Positions 59,901-63,680 of a stretch of DNA of 64,000 nucleotides are shown piece after piece. Numbering within the stretch: the stretch's first letter is position 1; each line of letters begins with the position of its first letter. This DNA is from Ectobius pallidus (Eukaryota > Arthropoda > Insecta > Blattodea > Ectobiidae), in the NCBI GenBank assembly GCA_964059195.1, contig CAXKWD010000009.1:84851432-84915431 (forward strand). The letters run 5' to 3'. The position numbers were made by a program, and so were the translations under genes. The notes below the pieces were generated by a model. The model was not told the DNA's origin. It ran no database searches and worked only from the letters and a program-made list of their open reading frames with translations.

Positions 59901-60733
59901 CTACATGACTAAAATAATAAACATCTCTGGAGGCCGTGTTTGTTGTAAGCTGGCCGCATTGTTCTCTGCCGGAAATGTGCGCACTAAATTTAAATCTACC
60001 CGCTTTCGAATGCCAATGAAGTGAAGTGAGAACGGAAGATTTCATTCGAAAAATATTGAAGCTAGCGAATGAACATCTCGTAGGTTGCATGTAACTATCC
60101 CTCTATGAATAAAACACTTCGAATGAATTCATTCGAAATATTCATTCGAAATGTTTAGTTCTGCATTCGAATGATCATTCGATTGTTAAAATCATTCGAT
60201 TTTTCCCATCACTAGGTTCTAGGAGGGCCTAGAGAAATTCCACTTCGGGGCACAAGTGTGTACAGCTTAATGGAGAATGTGTTGAGAAAGTGGAGGCATA
60301 TAGGTTCTTAGTGAGTGTAAAATAAAGTGTAAATCAATATGAAACAACCCTCATAATTTACTTAAACTGGAATAGTTATATTCCTCATTCAGACAAATAC
60401 TTACAAAACATAATTTTTTGAGTAGAATGATGATGTTCAAGTGTCCGATTCAGCAATGTGACAAAATAATTTGCACCCACTTTCAGCTATTAGAATAATT
60501 TTGTAAGAAATAAGAACATCATACATAATATATACTATATTTTTTAGACAAATGGAATATCAAAATTAAAGTATTCTGACTGCATTGTTTCTTTACAGCG
60601 TATGGTTAAAATGGCAAAGCACTTTAGTAATGCAAGCGATGGTAAAAGTGGAGCATTCATTGGATTTGATACAAGTGACTCAGATGATACTGAAACTTCA
60701 GATCTGGAACAAGGAAATCGTCTTCTGGATGAT
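23825..60733 (+). CDS. Dnajc16: Dnajc16 (ERdj8), ER J-domain/thioredoxin-like membrane protein, 12 exons, 3' end beyond window
   Basis: ER-resident J protein; the vertebrate orthologue (ERdj8) is reported to control autophagosome size. Exons: 23825-23970, 31629-31695, 31823-32031, 32160-32440, 36515-36695, 37194-37395, 39313-39523, 49772-49974, 50803-50975, 52061-52363, 56209-56419, 60599-60733. All splice sites are AG/GT and all phases join, giving 774 codons; the human protein is about 780 residues, so only the last short exon(s) are missing. Residues 1-21 form a signal peptide. The J domain spans about 22-88 with HPD at 50-52. A thioredoxin-like domain carries WCFAC (Cys165, Cys168). A single membrane segment lies at about 534-556. 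The ATG at 23825 is fixed by an in-frame TGA two codons upstream. A BEL/Pao retrotransposon sits antisense in intron 7 without touching an exon. Identity is near certain. Confidence 0.97.
23971..24880. other. Dnajc16 intron 1, no feature recognised
   Basis: Partly GC-richer than the surroundings (24450-24880), but no exon or transposon terminus is identified. Confidence 0.35.
24880..25140. repeat. Diverged direct repeat, unit about 160 bp
   Basis: CTCCTTCCCAGGT...CTGTTTTTTCCCC (ending near 24961) recurs as CTCCTTCCAGGT...TTGTTTTTTCCCC (ending near 25126), with intervening similarity. Confidence 0.5.
25140..26393. other. Dnajc16 intron 1, no feature recognised
   Basis: Ordinary intron sequence; no open frame or repeat could be assigned. 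Confidence 0.35.
26394..26857. mobile_element. Tigger/mariner-type MITE (diverged)
   Basis: Left end CAGTGAAGCCTAGATTATCT; right end read inward CAGTAGAGTCTCACTTTTTT. TA follows the right end, but the left TA is not preserved. Confidence 0.45.
26930..27440. repeat. Fold-back repeat
   Basis: GCAACTTTTATTATGAGATT then TTTGCTCTGTGG (about 26990-27020) recurs inverted at about 27375-27412, with similarity over roughly 70 bp. Possibly a MITE; no clear target duplication. Confidence 0.5.
27814..28713 (-). mobile_element. 900-bp hAT element with perfect 8-bp duplication
   Basis: Ends CAGGGGTGCTCAGGTGGGCA and, inward from the right, CAGGATCGCTCACAGCGGGC. The duplication ATCAAGAG is exact (27806-27813 and 28714-28721). 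It holds only the 5' part of a hAT transposase, so it is an internally deleted derivative. Confidence 0.85.
27905..28646 (-). pseudogene. hAT transposase, N-terminal part (GTF2IRD2/ZBED-like), two exons
   Basis: Exon 28467-28646 encodes a C-x2-C-x13-H-x4-H zinc finger (KCLVCGDSV...ERHYNSKH). A 94-bp intron with GT/AG ends (28373-28466) follows. Exon 27905-28372 encodes FRFAHLIARELRPFTTGPFV, RHTIARRIEDLS and DTCTGEDKF, in the order seen in GTF2IRD2/ZBED5-like hAT proteins. The frame stops after about 216 codons; the catalytic core and dimerisation domain are gone. The first codon is TTG behind a TAG, so a true start is missing or an upstream splice acceptor (GTAG) is used. Confidence 0.65.
29163..29900 (-). 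pseudogene. LINE 3' end (CR1/Jockey-like RT C-terminus)
   Basis: The minus strand reads LLGFTLDCKLTWSAHI, LSLFQSIIMYGLILWGDAAD, then after a frameshift QKRAVRILAKAAYDAHCRPI. It continues to LPLECFKRHVWDFL and ends in an ATT-rich microsatellite tail at 29163-29200. Gene and tail order are right for a 5'-truncated LINE. Broken by frameshifts. Confidence 0.75.
29901..30989. other. Dnajc16 intron 1, no clear feature
   Basis: A minus-strand frame at 30626-30862 contains DVKFKCLGIFVSES, faintly LINE-like, but I could not place it in a family. Confidence 0.3.
30990..31166 (-). pseudogene. Tc1/mariner transposase C-terminal fragment
   Basis: The minus strand reads IPQERIARIIQSMPHRLQEV then IRARSGNTNY and a stop at 30990. 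This is the usual C-terminal end of Tc1-like transposases. The catalytic region is not present upstream; a stop follows at the fragment's 5' border. Confidence 0.7.
31629..31695 (+). CDS. Dnajc16: Dnajc16 exon 2 (HPD motif)
   Basis: Acceptor TTTTCAG ends at 31628. It completes the split Trp codon and reads HPDKNN, the Hsp70-stimulating HPD loop, then AENRFVEINQAYE of J-domain helix III. Donor GTAAGA. It lies 7.7 kb from exon 1. Confidence 0.95.
31823..32031 (+). CDS. Dnajc16: Dnajc16 exon 3
   Basis: Reads LLTDPERRKHFDTFG, the end of the J domain, then a Gly/Phe-bearing linker (FGNQGGGFKFRF). Acceptor TATAG; donor GTAATC, phase 2. Confidence 0.94.
32160..32440 (+). CDS. Dnajc16: Dnajc16 exon 4 (thioredoxin-like domain)
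   Basis: Contains LIMFYSDWCFACLQVEP with the CxxC pair, and HSLPCLVVLMDGK, which holds the cis-proline-type turn of thioredoxin folds. Acceptor TTTCAG ends at 32159; donor GTAAGT at 32441, phase 1. Confidence 0.95.
32441..33071. other. Dnajc16 intron 4, no feature recognised
   Basis: AT-rich sequence between exon 4 and the MITE at 33074. Confidence 0.4.
33074..33447. mobile_element. Tigger-like MITE, 374 bp
   Basis: Ends CAGTAGAGTCCCGCTGTTCT and, inward from the right, CAGTAGAGTCCTGCTATTCC, with TA duplicated at 33072-33073 and 33448-33449. No coding capacity. Confidence 0.8.
33803..36082. mobile_element. DNA transposon with ~170-230-bp inverted ends, TA target
   Basis: Left arm 33803-34036 and right arm 35909-36082 are inverted copies, sharing ACTAAAATATCTA.GTTGCC and TATATGTAAGGTTGCCTCGT. 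The left arm has about 60 extra bp. TA flanks both ends. The inner 1.9 kb shows no transposase. Confidence 0.7.
36083..36514. other. Dnajc16 intron 4, 3' part
   Basis: No feature recognised apart from the acceptor of exon 5. Confidence 0.4.
36515..36695 (+). CDS. Dnajc16: Dnajc16 exon 5
   Basis: Reads DFLRSRFPYKLVQPIKDDNV then FLSGWVDNRVRALIFEP, conserved in the DNAJC16 luminal region. Acceptor TTCCAG ends at 36514; donor GTAAGT at 36696, phase 2. Confidence 0.94.
36696..37193. other. Dnajc16 intron 5
   Basis: AT-rich, no repeat or exon seen. Confidence 0.4.
37194..37395 (+). CDS. Dnajc16: Dnajc16 exon 6
   Basis: Completes GFVQLNSPS and continues to YLVLPRLSSQ. Acceptor TTTTTCAG; donor GTAAAT at 37396; phase 0 at the 3' end. 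Confidence 0.94.
37396..38560. other. Dnajc16 intron 6, 5' part
   Basis: No exon. Two A/T-rich stretches (near 37905 and 38310) look distantly alike, but not enough to call a repeat. Confidence 0.3.
38561..38835. repeat. Tandem duplication, unit ~149 bp, with TTAGG words
   Basis: GTGACAGGTTATGTTAGGTT occurs at 38616 and again about 149 bp later, each within a longer similar stretch ending in GC.GGGTTT. Each unit carries TTAGGTTAGG (38629-38638 and 38778-38787), the same word as the insect telomere repeat. Confidence 0.75.
38836..39312. other. Dnajc16 intron 6, 3' part
   Basis: Nothing recognised besides the acceptor of exon 7. Confidence 0.4.
39313..39523 (+). CDS. Dnajc16: Dnajc16 exon 7
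   Basis: Reads GMFDALCPPEWARPRKRLCV and FTYIFQERQTEFVNAL. Acceptor TTGCAG ends at 39312; donor GTAAAT at 39524, phase 1. The following 10.2-kb intron holds the BEL/Pao element. Confidence 0.94.
39857..41096 (-). repeat. 3' LTR of the BEL/Pao element
   Basis: 1240 bp, TG...CA ends within the inverted hexamer TGTTCC/GGAACA. Minus-strand AATAAA at 39951-39956 and TATAAAA at 40192-40198 match those in the other LTR. Confidence 0.95.
41097..41261 (-). other. Retrotransposon 3' segment before the LTR
   Basis: 165 bp after the stop codon. The polypurine tract expected beside the LTR is weak; the last bases read GCGGGCAATA on the minus strand. Confidence 0.45.
41262..47042 (-). CDS. BEL/Pao Gag-Pol polyprotein (intact, 1926 aa)
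   Basis: A single frame encodes the proteins for particle assembly, reverse transcription and integration. By residue from the ATG at 47042: Ala/Glu/Gln-rich coiled coil with three 29-residue repeats (102-188); DUF1759-type Gag (about 312-480, LPQFNGNPSEWIEFRDTF); Cys/His zinc region (517-582); aspartic protease with DSGS (631-634); reverse transcriptase (944-1110) with YVDD (1069-1072). Then RNase H with CDAS and WSDSK (about 1245-1380); integrase HHCC finger (1544-1594); integrase core with D1625, D1691 and E1745; and a C-terminal DUF5641-like domain. Stop TGA at 41262. The domain order protease-RT-RNaseH-integrase and the Gag type are those of BEL/Pao. No frameshift, so Gag and Pol would be one product. 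A TTG start 6 codons upstream is unlikely to be used. Confidence 0.95.
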   Translation of the reverse strand: MSSPDGLTALKAKRVPIKAQITRQVNVISNLAIEDVTYPELKKYESKLDELAAKFDHVQTEIDGVDYSDAEEAYRAEVDAVISRGNSQLCKFLQALSDKEVLAQQALAERQAQAQLALAREEAEAKRAEALAQQALAERQAQAQLALAREEAEAKRAEALAQQALAERQAQAQLALAREEAEAKRAEAHAQAEAAQKAKIRRFEYLQSQFLRQMQIMREYEIEDLTTLHEARIRRSEFVEIFKAYKSDYAQVAIDEAYQDHEFDFHAVESDYYKVISFFDSMIAEKKQLYEPEQAQTASQRSSLDPVTPLLPKLPEIRLPQFNGNPSEWIEFRDTFSSLVIQHRHISDMDKYQYLKSCLSSEVSTVIQNIPVSAATFQVAWQTLIDRFDNDRLIANTHLDNLFSPPQIERYSAESLQKYLDHFISTVHALNSLNTEVELSDLIITRIIIDKLPMNLIREWESSVKIGKLPTLKELFVFLESRVRILQMTDAATKGQAAKSVPSSPAPSKSKSSSSRPKCLCCRTAVHDLFSCSDFRSMTFAQRDQFVRDRKLCRVCLFSQGHANNCRTFQCRRCAGRHSTFLHDPTSDSHQAANTAGVMASSQTQQRCLLPTATVRILDSDGSPVEATALLDSGSDCNLISNRLFRRLGLAPHAQRTTLAGILSTNVSTHKLTSIAIQSRVTSWRYNAQAIVVPEISEKRFPNSFIETKDWNIPPNLPLADPFFSRPKCVDLLLGVEICAQVVCPGQISTGELPTIQNSHLGWYFAGKLPSAPFPSQRCHTSNGHRRRSTAKRCLEASPNEPECSEAMSSNYSAFLTADQLVSNQLSRFWELERVSNSAPFPDESVCEQHFAANTQRDSDGRYIVKLPFVSAPESLGSTVLQAQKRFFSLEKRLSLNETLREEYNRFMDDYLKLGHMKPASRSSLGKYEYIIPHHPVLKPSSTTTKLRVVFDASAKSSNGKSLNDILAVGPVVQPDLFSILLRFRFNPVAFTADIEKMYRQVLVHPDHQPLQQIYWRTSVSDPIQLFDLTTVTYGTASASFLATRALKQLAIDEGSKFPVAASIINNSIYVDDIVATADTLSEAKVIVSQLRELLPLGGFNPRKWSSNSVELLQDVPPELRESLDHRTFGDSDTSSIKALGLIWQPSDDMLRIETSVDPSKPFTTCSRRTLLSCIASIFDPLGLICPIVSYCKILFQSLWKETTSWDQPIPSAVADKWRKIHNQLQFISSIAIPRLALQQNFVSVQLHGFCDASEVAYGACLYLRSTNHLDKAKSCLLCAKSRVAPLKATTIPRLELLAAHLLATLVHRVLPALQLSISSVHLWSDSKVVLGWLNHSPSKLKTFVANRVADVQEFTAIESWSHVSSKDNPADLISRGATPSDLLNNSLWWSGPSWLTADSTQWPSLPTELESSSLPEVKIAALVTIETSSLSPWLTKFSHLKTIRVMAYVRRFINNYLKLKSPINGPLLPSELTEALHSCIRIIQRNAFRKEIQALSSSQDLPSSSKIRQLCPFIQDNILRVGGRLSRSNLPFDNKHQILLPAEHAFTRQLVLHVHLHLGHAGPQLVISHLRESYWIPCIRKLVRSVRRRCSVCFRFEAQAYQQKMADLPPERVNPLPPFTNSSVDYAGPFSLKFGGPRSKVTTKAYVAIFVCMSTKAVHVELVTSLTSRAFLAALSRFTSRRGIPSSITCDNGRNFVGAHADLQNLSRLLMSSEHHSAVQDATAHLNIHWRFLPPHSPHMGGLHEAAVRSLKFHLKRMSSSCKYTYEEMSTVLTQIESFLNSRPLMSLSEDVDDFGYLSPGHFLIGKPIVSVPSPDLSGGYSLRSRWNHLQQMVTCIWKKWSVDYLHTLQRRARWHKVLPDVPLGTPVVVLEDNVPPHRWVLGLVHQVHPGPDGLVRVVTVRTVSGTYKRPLIKLAPLPVSEEGQ
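46479..46739 (-). repeat. Three 87-bp tandem repeats in Gag
   Basis: Each unit encodes LAQQALAERQAQAQLALARE followed by EAEAKRAEA. The copies are nearly identical at the DNA level, so the array is young. Predicted long alpha-helix/coiled coil. Confidence 0.95.
47043..47575 (-). other. Retrotransposon 5' leader
   Basis: 533 bp between the 5' LTR and the Gag-Pol ATG. It holds the primer-binding site and probably packaging signals; no open frame of note. Confidence 0.6.
47550..47567 (-). other. Candidate tRNA primer-binding site
   Basis: Eight nucleotides inside the 5' LTR the minus strand reads TGGTTCCTCCGGGCCTGG, starting with the TGG expected to pair with a tRNA CCA end. I cannot name the tRNA. 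Confidence 0.45.
47670..47675 (-). terminator. LTR poly(A) signal (AATAAA)
   Basis: AATAAA on the minus strand, about 240 nt after the TATA box. The functional copy for the element's RNA is its twin in the 3' LTR at 39951-39956. Confidence 0.5.
47852..47871. repeat. Hairpin in the predicted R region
   Basis: ATAAGGCA / TGCCTTAT separated by TGCT. It lies just after the predicted transcription start, so it would sit at both ends of the genomic RNA (twin at 40133-40152). Confidence 0.6.
47911..47917 (-). promoter_or_regulatory. TATA box of the retrotransposon LTR
   Basis: The minus strand reads CTATAAAAATTGC. It points toward the leader and Gag-Pol and would start transcription near 47885. 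Confidence 0.5.
48821..48948. repeat. 64-bp tandem duplication
   Basis: ATGTGGATTAAATTAAGGCG...GATTTGATTATTG is repeated almost exactly, starting at 48821 and 48885. It adjoins the retrotransposon's right end but is outside it. Confidence 0.8.
48949..49404. other. Dnajc16 intron 7, no feature recognised
   Basis: AT-rich with no exon or transposon terminus. Confidence 0.4.
49416..49646. mobile_element. Palindromic Penelope-like/hammerhead element, short copy
   Basis: Flanked by an 11-bp direct repeat with one mismatch (ATCAGACTCAT 49405-49415; ATCAGATTCAT 49647-49657). Tail and arms align with the element at 11201-11759: shared TTACACAGAGTG.., ACATTTG, GTTGACTA.CACAC, CCACATACCAAG and AGAACATGTTTC. 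About 231 bp. Confidence 0.6.
49526..49567 (-). ncRNA. Hammerhead-like motif
   Basis: The minus strand reads GTAG, CTGAAGA (all core bases present), an extra T, GCAG/CTGT as stem II, GAAAC, self-complementary ACATGT, T, then CTGG able to form a 3-bp stem I with GTAG. This is the only copy with both core boxes unchanged and a drawable stem I. Confidence 0.5.
49772..49974 (+). CDS. Dnajc16: Dnajc16 exon 8
   Basis: Joins exon 7 in phase across the retrotransposon-bearing intron. Contains VLHVVIIWRRDANHIKYEW. Acceptor TTTGTAG; donor GTAAGA at 49975. Confidence 0.94.
50005..50480. repeat. TA microsatellite and possible dispersed repeat
   Basis: TA repeats at about 50009-50022. They are followed by a GC-richer stretch with CpGs and matching words CTGGAGGATCACC and TCTGGAGGCCG, unlike the flanking intron. 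It looks like an inserted repeat, but its ends are not found. Confidence 0.3.
50803..50975 (+). CDS. Dnajc16: Dnajc16 exon 9 (membrane segment)
   Basis: Encodes a roughly 22-residue hydrophobic run (LLSVVATIIFIVAGGYIL) that matches the single transmembrane helix of DNAJC16. Acceptor TTATAG; donor GTAAGT, phase 2. Confidence 0.95.
50976..52060. other. Dnajc16 intron 9
   Basis: Very AT-rich, with homopolymer T and A runs. No repeat family or exon recognised. Confidence 0.4.
52061..52363 (+). CDS. Dnajc16: Dnajc16 exon 10
   Basis: Begins just after the membrane helix with a charged, Asn-rich stretch, then PQLRLLHELRAETYNGMV and the conserved RTIVVLVDAQSK. Acceptor TTTCAG; donor GTAAGT at 52364, phase 2. 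Confidence 0.94.
52410..52468. repeat. TG dinucleotide microsatellite
   Basis: About 29 TG units with a few C interruptions, then T-rich sequence, shortly after the exon 10 donor. Confidence 0.9.
52500..54280. repeat. Dispersed repeat copy A, split by a ~1.46-kb insertion
   Basis: 52500-52562 (CTAAATAACTTTTGAAGCAT) and 54020-54280 (GAGAACTCA...AATATATTTTTATATTTTC) together match the continuous copy at 56677-57010. The intervening 1.46 kb is absent from that copy. Confidence 0.55.
53156..53325. repeat. Direct repeat inside the insertion
   Basis: GTGATTGCTGCATGAAGCGG then TTAC near 53156 recurs 141 bp later as GTGATTGCTGCATGAAGCAG then TTAC. Confidence 0.6.
54281..55480. other. Dnajc16 intron 10, no gene
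   Basis: Contains a small inverted repeat (ACTGTCT.GCG near 55000 against CGC.AGACAGT near 55100), possibly a roughly 110-bp MITE in a CATA-rich stretch. Nothing else seen. Confidence 0.35.
55485..55600 (-). mobile_element. LINE 3' tail with AATA microsatellite
   Basis: On the minus strand, GAAGCCATGTGAACTTTGTA then TCACAAAAGGCG ends in AATAAATAAATAAATAAATT. This is the usual 3' end of CR1/Jockey-type LINEs in insects. Confidence 0.5.
55600..56208. other. Dnajc16 intron 10, 3' end
   Basis: Contains CCATCGGTTCCATCGGCACC...CCGATGG (55887-55917), an imperfect palindrome of a word also found near 62310. No exon. Confidence 0.35.
56209..56419 (+). CDS. Dnajc16: Dnajc16 exon 11
   Basis: Contains FGHVSLERGLDWYKCLL and NCIGTVLSLNGHRRYFCMYH. 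Acceptor TTTACAG ends at 56208; donor GTACGC at 56420, a weaker but acceptable donor. Confidence 0.93.
56677..57294. repeat. Dispersed repeat copy B
   Basis: Matches copy A (52500-52562 plus 54020-54280) without the insertion. Open frames run through its right part on both strands; neither is recognised. Confidence 0.5.
57303..60214. mobile_element. hAT element, 2.9 kb
   Basis: Ends TAGTGATGGGAACC and TTCCCATCACTA, with exact 8-bp duplications GGTTCTAG (57295-57302 and 60215-60222). Both ends carry arrays of ATTCGAATG/CATTCGAAT words. No recognisable transposase in the AT-rich interior. Confidence 0.8.
60223..60598. other. Dnajc16 intron 11, 3' end
   Basis: The first 85 bp read in frame with sequence left of the hAT (see findings). 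The rest is ordinary intron with the exon 12 acceptor. Confidence 0.35.
60599..60733 (+). CDS. Dnajc16: Dnajc16 exon 12 (last exon in window)
   Basis: 45 codons reading RMVKMAKHFSNASDG and the acidic DTSDSDDTETSDLEQG, as in the family's C-terminal tail. Donor GTAAGT at 60734 shows that at least one more exon follows. I find no candidate for it before 64000. Confidence 0.93.
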
Positions 60734-61016
60734 GTAAGTTAATTTCTGTCTATATGGTGCATTAAGTTTAAATAAGTTACAGATAACGTATAGGTAGGGG
60801 TACCTAGTTTTCATGAGTGATAGATTCACAAATTTTGGTTATTGCCATTGATAAAGTCCCCCCCCCCCCTCCAACACTTTTAAGTTGAAATATTGTTGTT
60901 TTACATTCGTGAAAAAACACAAAATTTATAGATTCACACTTTCTCTATAGATTTACTTCACTGTCACTGTCTATATCACATAGTCGTTAAGATCACAAGG
61001 CTTTCAGAAGACAGAT

Positions 61017-61478
61017 TGCATGACGACATATTGTACCTAAATACAGTGATATTTAGAGTGGTAATTAAATACCAAATCTCTTAAAAGCCATAAGGGCTTA
61101 CGTTTCTGCATGCTACTACATGCCTCAAATCCTGCCATCTGCCAATGTAGAAGGACTATAATAGTTGATCCAGCATTCAGGTGGTAGGCCTTGTCCTACC
61201 AAAAGCTGTAGCACCACAACCAATGTATTTCAAACCATTTACCCTCTGGAATATCGTGCAGCTTTCAGCATCACACCCCATCCTCTACATCCACCGACAT
61301 ATTGCTTTCCTGTTTTGATTTATTTATTGTTTAATACAAAAACAACTCCCTGTATTTGCGGAATGTAAACTTGGACAGAGCAGGCAAAAGCCAATATTAC
61401 ATATTACAATAGAGAGATTTGGCATTTAATTACCACTCTAAATATCACCATATTTAGTTACAATATGTTGTCATGCAA
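61017..61478. repeat. Fold-back element, 66-bp arms
   Basis: TTGCATGACGACATATTGTA...AAATCTCTT (61017-61082) recurs inverted at 61411-61478 with few mismatches. No coding capacity and no clear target duplication. Confidence 0.75.
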
Positions 61479-61526
61479 TATAACAACTATGAACAAGAAT
61501 CAGTACAGATGGACAATATAAAACAA

Positions 61527-61752
61527 TAAGATATAAAATGCTTTGTCCAAACTTTCCACTAAAACTCAATTAAAACTCTATGTAAAATGTATATCACAAC
61601 ACTAGAAGCGGAAGTGATCACGGCAGTCTACTTGAAAAAGGCCTGGAGGAGACAGGCTGAAACGTCGTACAGTGAAAGGTTTTTAACTATTTTTATTAAT
61701 GTTTTAACCACTAAATAAATAGTGTTGTGATATACATTTTACATAGAGTTTT
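61527..61752. mobile_element. Palindromic Penelope-like/hammerhead element
   Basis: Flanked by an exact 12-bp direct repeat AATATAAAACAA (61515-61526 and 61753-61764). A 42-bp tail is followed by 36-bp inverted arms (61569-61604 and 61720-61755), the right arm running into the direct repeat by a few bases. The 115-bp loop holds a hammerhead-like fold. Confidence 0.7.
61629..61669 (+). ncRNA. Hammerhead-like motif
   Basis: Stem I TAC/GTA, core TTGAAAA (two changes), extra A, stem II GGCCTG/CAGGCT, GAAAC, self-complementary ACGT, then C at the cleavage position. Confidence 0.4.
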
Positions 61753-61764
61753 AATATAAAACAA

Positions 61765-62100
61765 GAACAAAAATAATAAATTTGAAGTTATAATCAAGAA
61801 CTTAAATTCTTAAGGTGGCGAAAAATAACATAGTTGGGAGTTGGGAGTTATTGATGGTGAAGAAAAAAAATTATCCTCACAGAGCCATGGTGACGATGCC
61901 CTTCACTCCATCTTTATTTAATCCAAACCTTTTTCACATAGAAACAAAATGCTGTTGAATTGTACCATGAGCACCAACCATCAATCCAATTACTTCAGTC
62001 TCCTGAAGTAGATACTTGTTTAATATATAATATATAATACTTGTGTGTATAATATATGTACTGTAATAATGTGTACTACTGCTAAAGTGAGTAGACATAA
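61765..62100. other. Dnajc16 intron, no feature recognised
   Basis: AT-rich sequence between two repeats. Confidence 0.35.
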
Positions 62101-62205
62101 GAGTATATTTTAGGAGAAAAATTTCTCTGACACTGGGATTTGAATCCATGGCCTTTGGTTTTCCATGCCGATGCTCTACCAATTGAGCTAGCCTGAATTC
62201 ACATT
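62100..62205 (-). mobile_element. tRNA-derived SINE, copy 2
   Basis: The minus strand reads TAGCTCAATTGGTAGAGCA (A box, 62172-62190) and GGATTCAAATCCC (B box, 62135-62147). Same family as copy 1 at 17211-17456. The anticodon arm is not tRNA-like. Confidence 0.65.
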
Positions 62206-63072
62206 CAGCCTATTCCCTTTCTCAGCACTGCTAATGCGCTGGCAGCATTTTTATTCCAAAGCTAAGTAATGACGTCATCGGTGCCACCAGTTTCCACAGC
62301 GCTATGGCATCGGTTCCATCGGCCTGTAGAGGTGGTGCGTGGATCCATCAATGAATCTGATTGGCTCACGTAAAACTGCGGGGGAATTAGCAGACGATGG
62401 GCTTCGCTCAATCCTGTCCAGTGCCCATGCTGCTGTCACTTGATGACTTATTAATAAAAAATAAAATTTTGTTTATATAGCTTGATGATAGAGGCATAGG
62501 AACAATAAAACTCCAAAATGTTTAGGAAGAAAGGTAACGAGTATAGGCATAAAAACAATATTAGAAGCAATTTTAGAAGAAGTAGGGTACGTATATTCTT
62601 TTTAGATTATAAGAACTTGCTATCTCTAACTAGATGGTATGTTTAAAATTATTGACCAGCAATTATACCATCCTACCTGATTTAATTTGATATGGTATTA
62701 GCTATTTAAGAAACCCCAGCTGGAAAAATGTTTTATATTAAAAATTGTGACACTTGTCAGTTGTGTTTGGATTTTATATGGAGAATTTCTTCCGAAAGTT
62801 TTAGGTTAGACCTGACGGGTATGGCAAAGGGGGATATTTTCAGTTATTACTAGATGAGGAGACGTTTAGCTATGCCAATTATAATATAAATTCTATTTGT
62901 TTGAAACCGTAGAACACCAATCCTTCCTGTAAGAAAATATTAGAATCACTAGTAATTTAGTCGCCATTGATGGCAGCATAAATCCAGCATTTTTGTTCCA
63001 ATTACGCTGCAGCGTGACATCATCGATTGCCACCGGCCCGCTGTAAAAGCGCTGAGAAAAGGAATACGCTGT
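62206..63072. repeat. Inverted similarity flanking unrecognised intron sequence
   Basis: CAGCCTATTCCCTTTCTCAG (62206 on) resembles the reverse complement at about 63045-63072, CAGCGTATTCCTTTTCTCAG. Both sides continue with CpG-rich text containing GACGTCATCG or GATGATGTCACG. Perhaps two SINE tails in opposite orientation. Confidence 0.4.
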
Positions 63073-63348
63073 TTGCAATGACTGATTACTCTGAATGGTC
63101 TTACCTCACTGAAAGATATTTACGTCATATACAGTATTGTGAGGCACACTAGATCAGCGGTTACTGGGTTTCCGCTGCTGTTGTACGATGATATTTAAGA
63201 TGTAGAATATGTATCCATGAATCCACAAAATATTATTTCTGTTGAACATTACGTGAGAATAACTTAGTTCGCAGGCTTCCACGGCCAGAGTTATACTTAA
63301 AATGATAGCAATTGATATCCGGGTTAGGCCGCGTCGTGTTTATGGTGT

Positions 63349-63392
63349 CTTCTGACGTTTCGGACAACATATCGTGTCCTTCTTCTGAGAAA
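63349..63392 (-). ncRNA. Hammerhead-like motif, left arm
   Basis: Mirror copy of the fold at 63570-63613, same sequence on the minus strand, same T-to-A change in the CTGA box. Confidence 0.45.
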
Positions 63393-63569
63393 GAATTGCA
63401 AGAAATTCCCTAGACTTGTCACAGAAGCAATAGAAATCATTAAACATCCCCATAACATAAACAGGGAAGATGGTTATAAGATTAGTGACATCTGGCGTGA
63501 AACAATAACACTGACGTCATGACAACTGCGACTGTTTACTAATCACAGGCACTTATTTTCTTGCATTTC

Positions 63570-63613
63570 TTTCTCAGAAGAAGGACACGATATGTTGTCC
63601 GAAACGTCAGAAG
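63570..63613 (+). ncRNA. Hammerhead-like motif, right arm
   Basis: Stem I TTTCT/AGAAG (5 bp with one G-U), core CAGAAGA (T4 changed to A), extra A, stem II GGACA/TGTCC, GAAAC, self-complementary ACGT, C at the cleavage position. Confidence 0.5.
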
Positions 63614-63680
63614 ACACCATAAACACGACACGGCCTAACCCGGATATCAATTGCTATCATTTTAAGTATTACGTGAGAAT

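Larger units (their letters stand above)
63261..63667. mobile_element. Palindromic Penelope-like/hammerhead element, best copy
   Basis: Flanked by an exact 13-bp direct repeat ATTACGTGAGAAT (63248-63260 and 63668-63680). A 32-bp tail (AACTTAGTTCGCAGGCTTCC...) precedes inverted arms of about 113 bp (63293-63405 and 63557-63669) around a 150-bp spacer. The arms are nearly perfect complements and each carries one hammerhead-like fold. Confidence 0.75.

Noticed and set aside
62135..62190. Possible tRNA gene on the minus strand
   Set aside because: A and B boxes are good, but the anticodon arm and acceptor stem do not pair; better explained as a SINE head.
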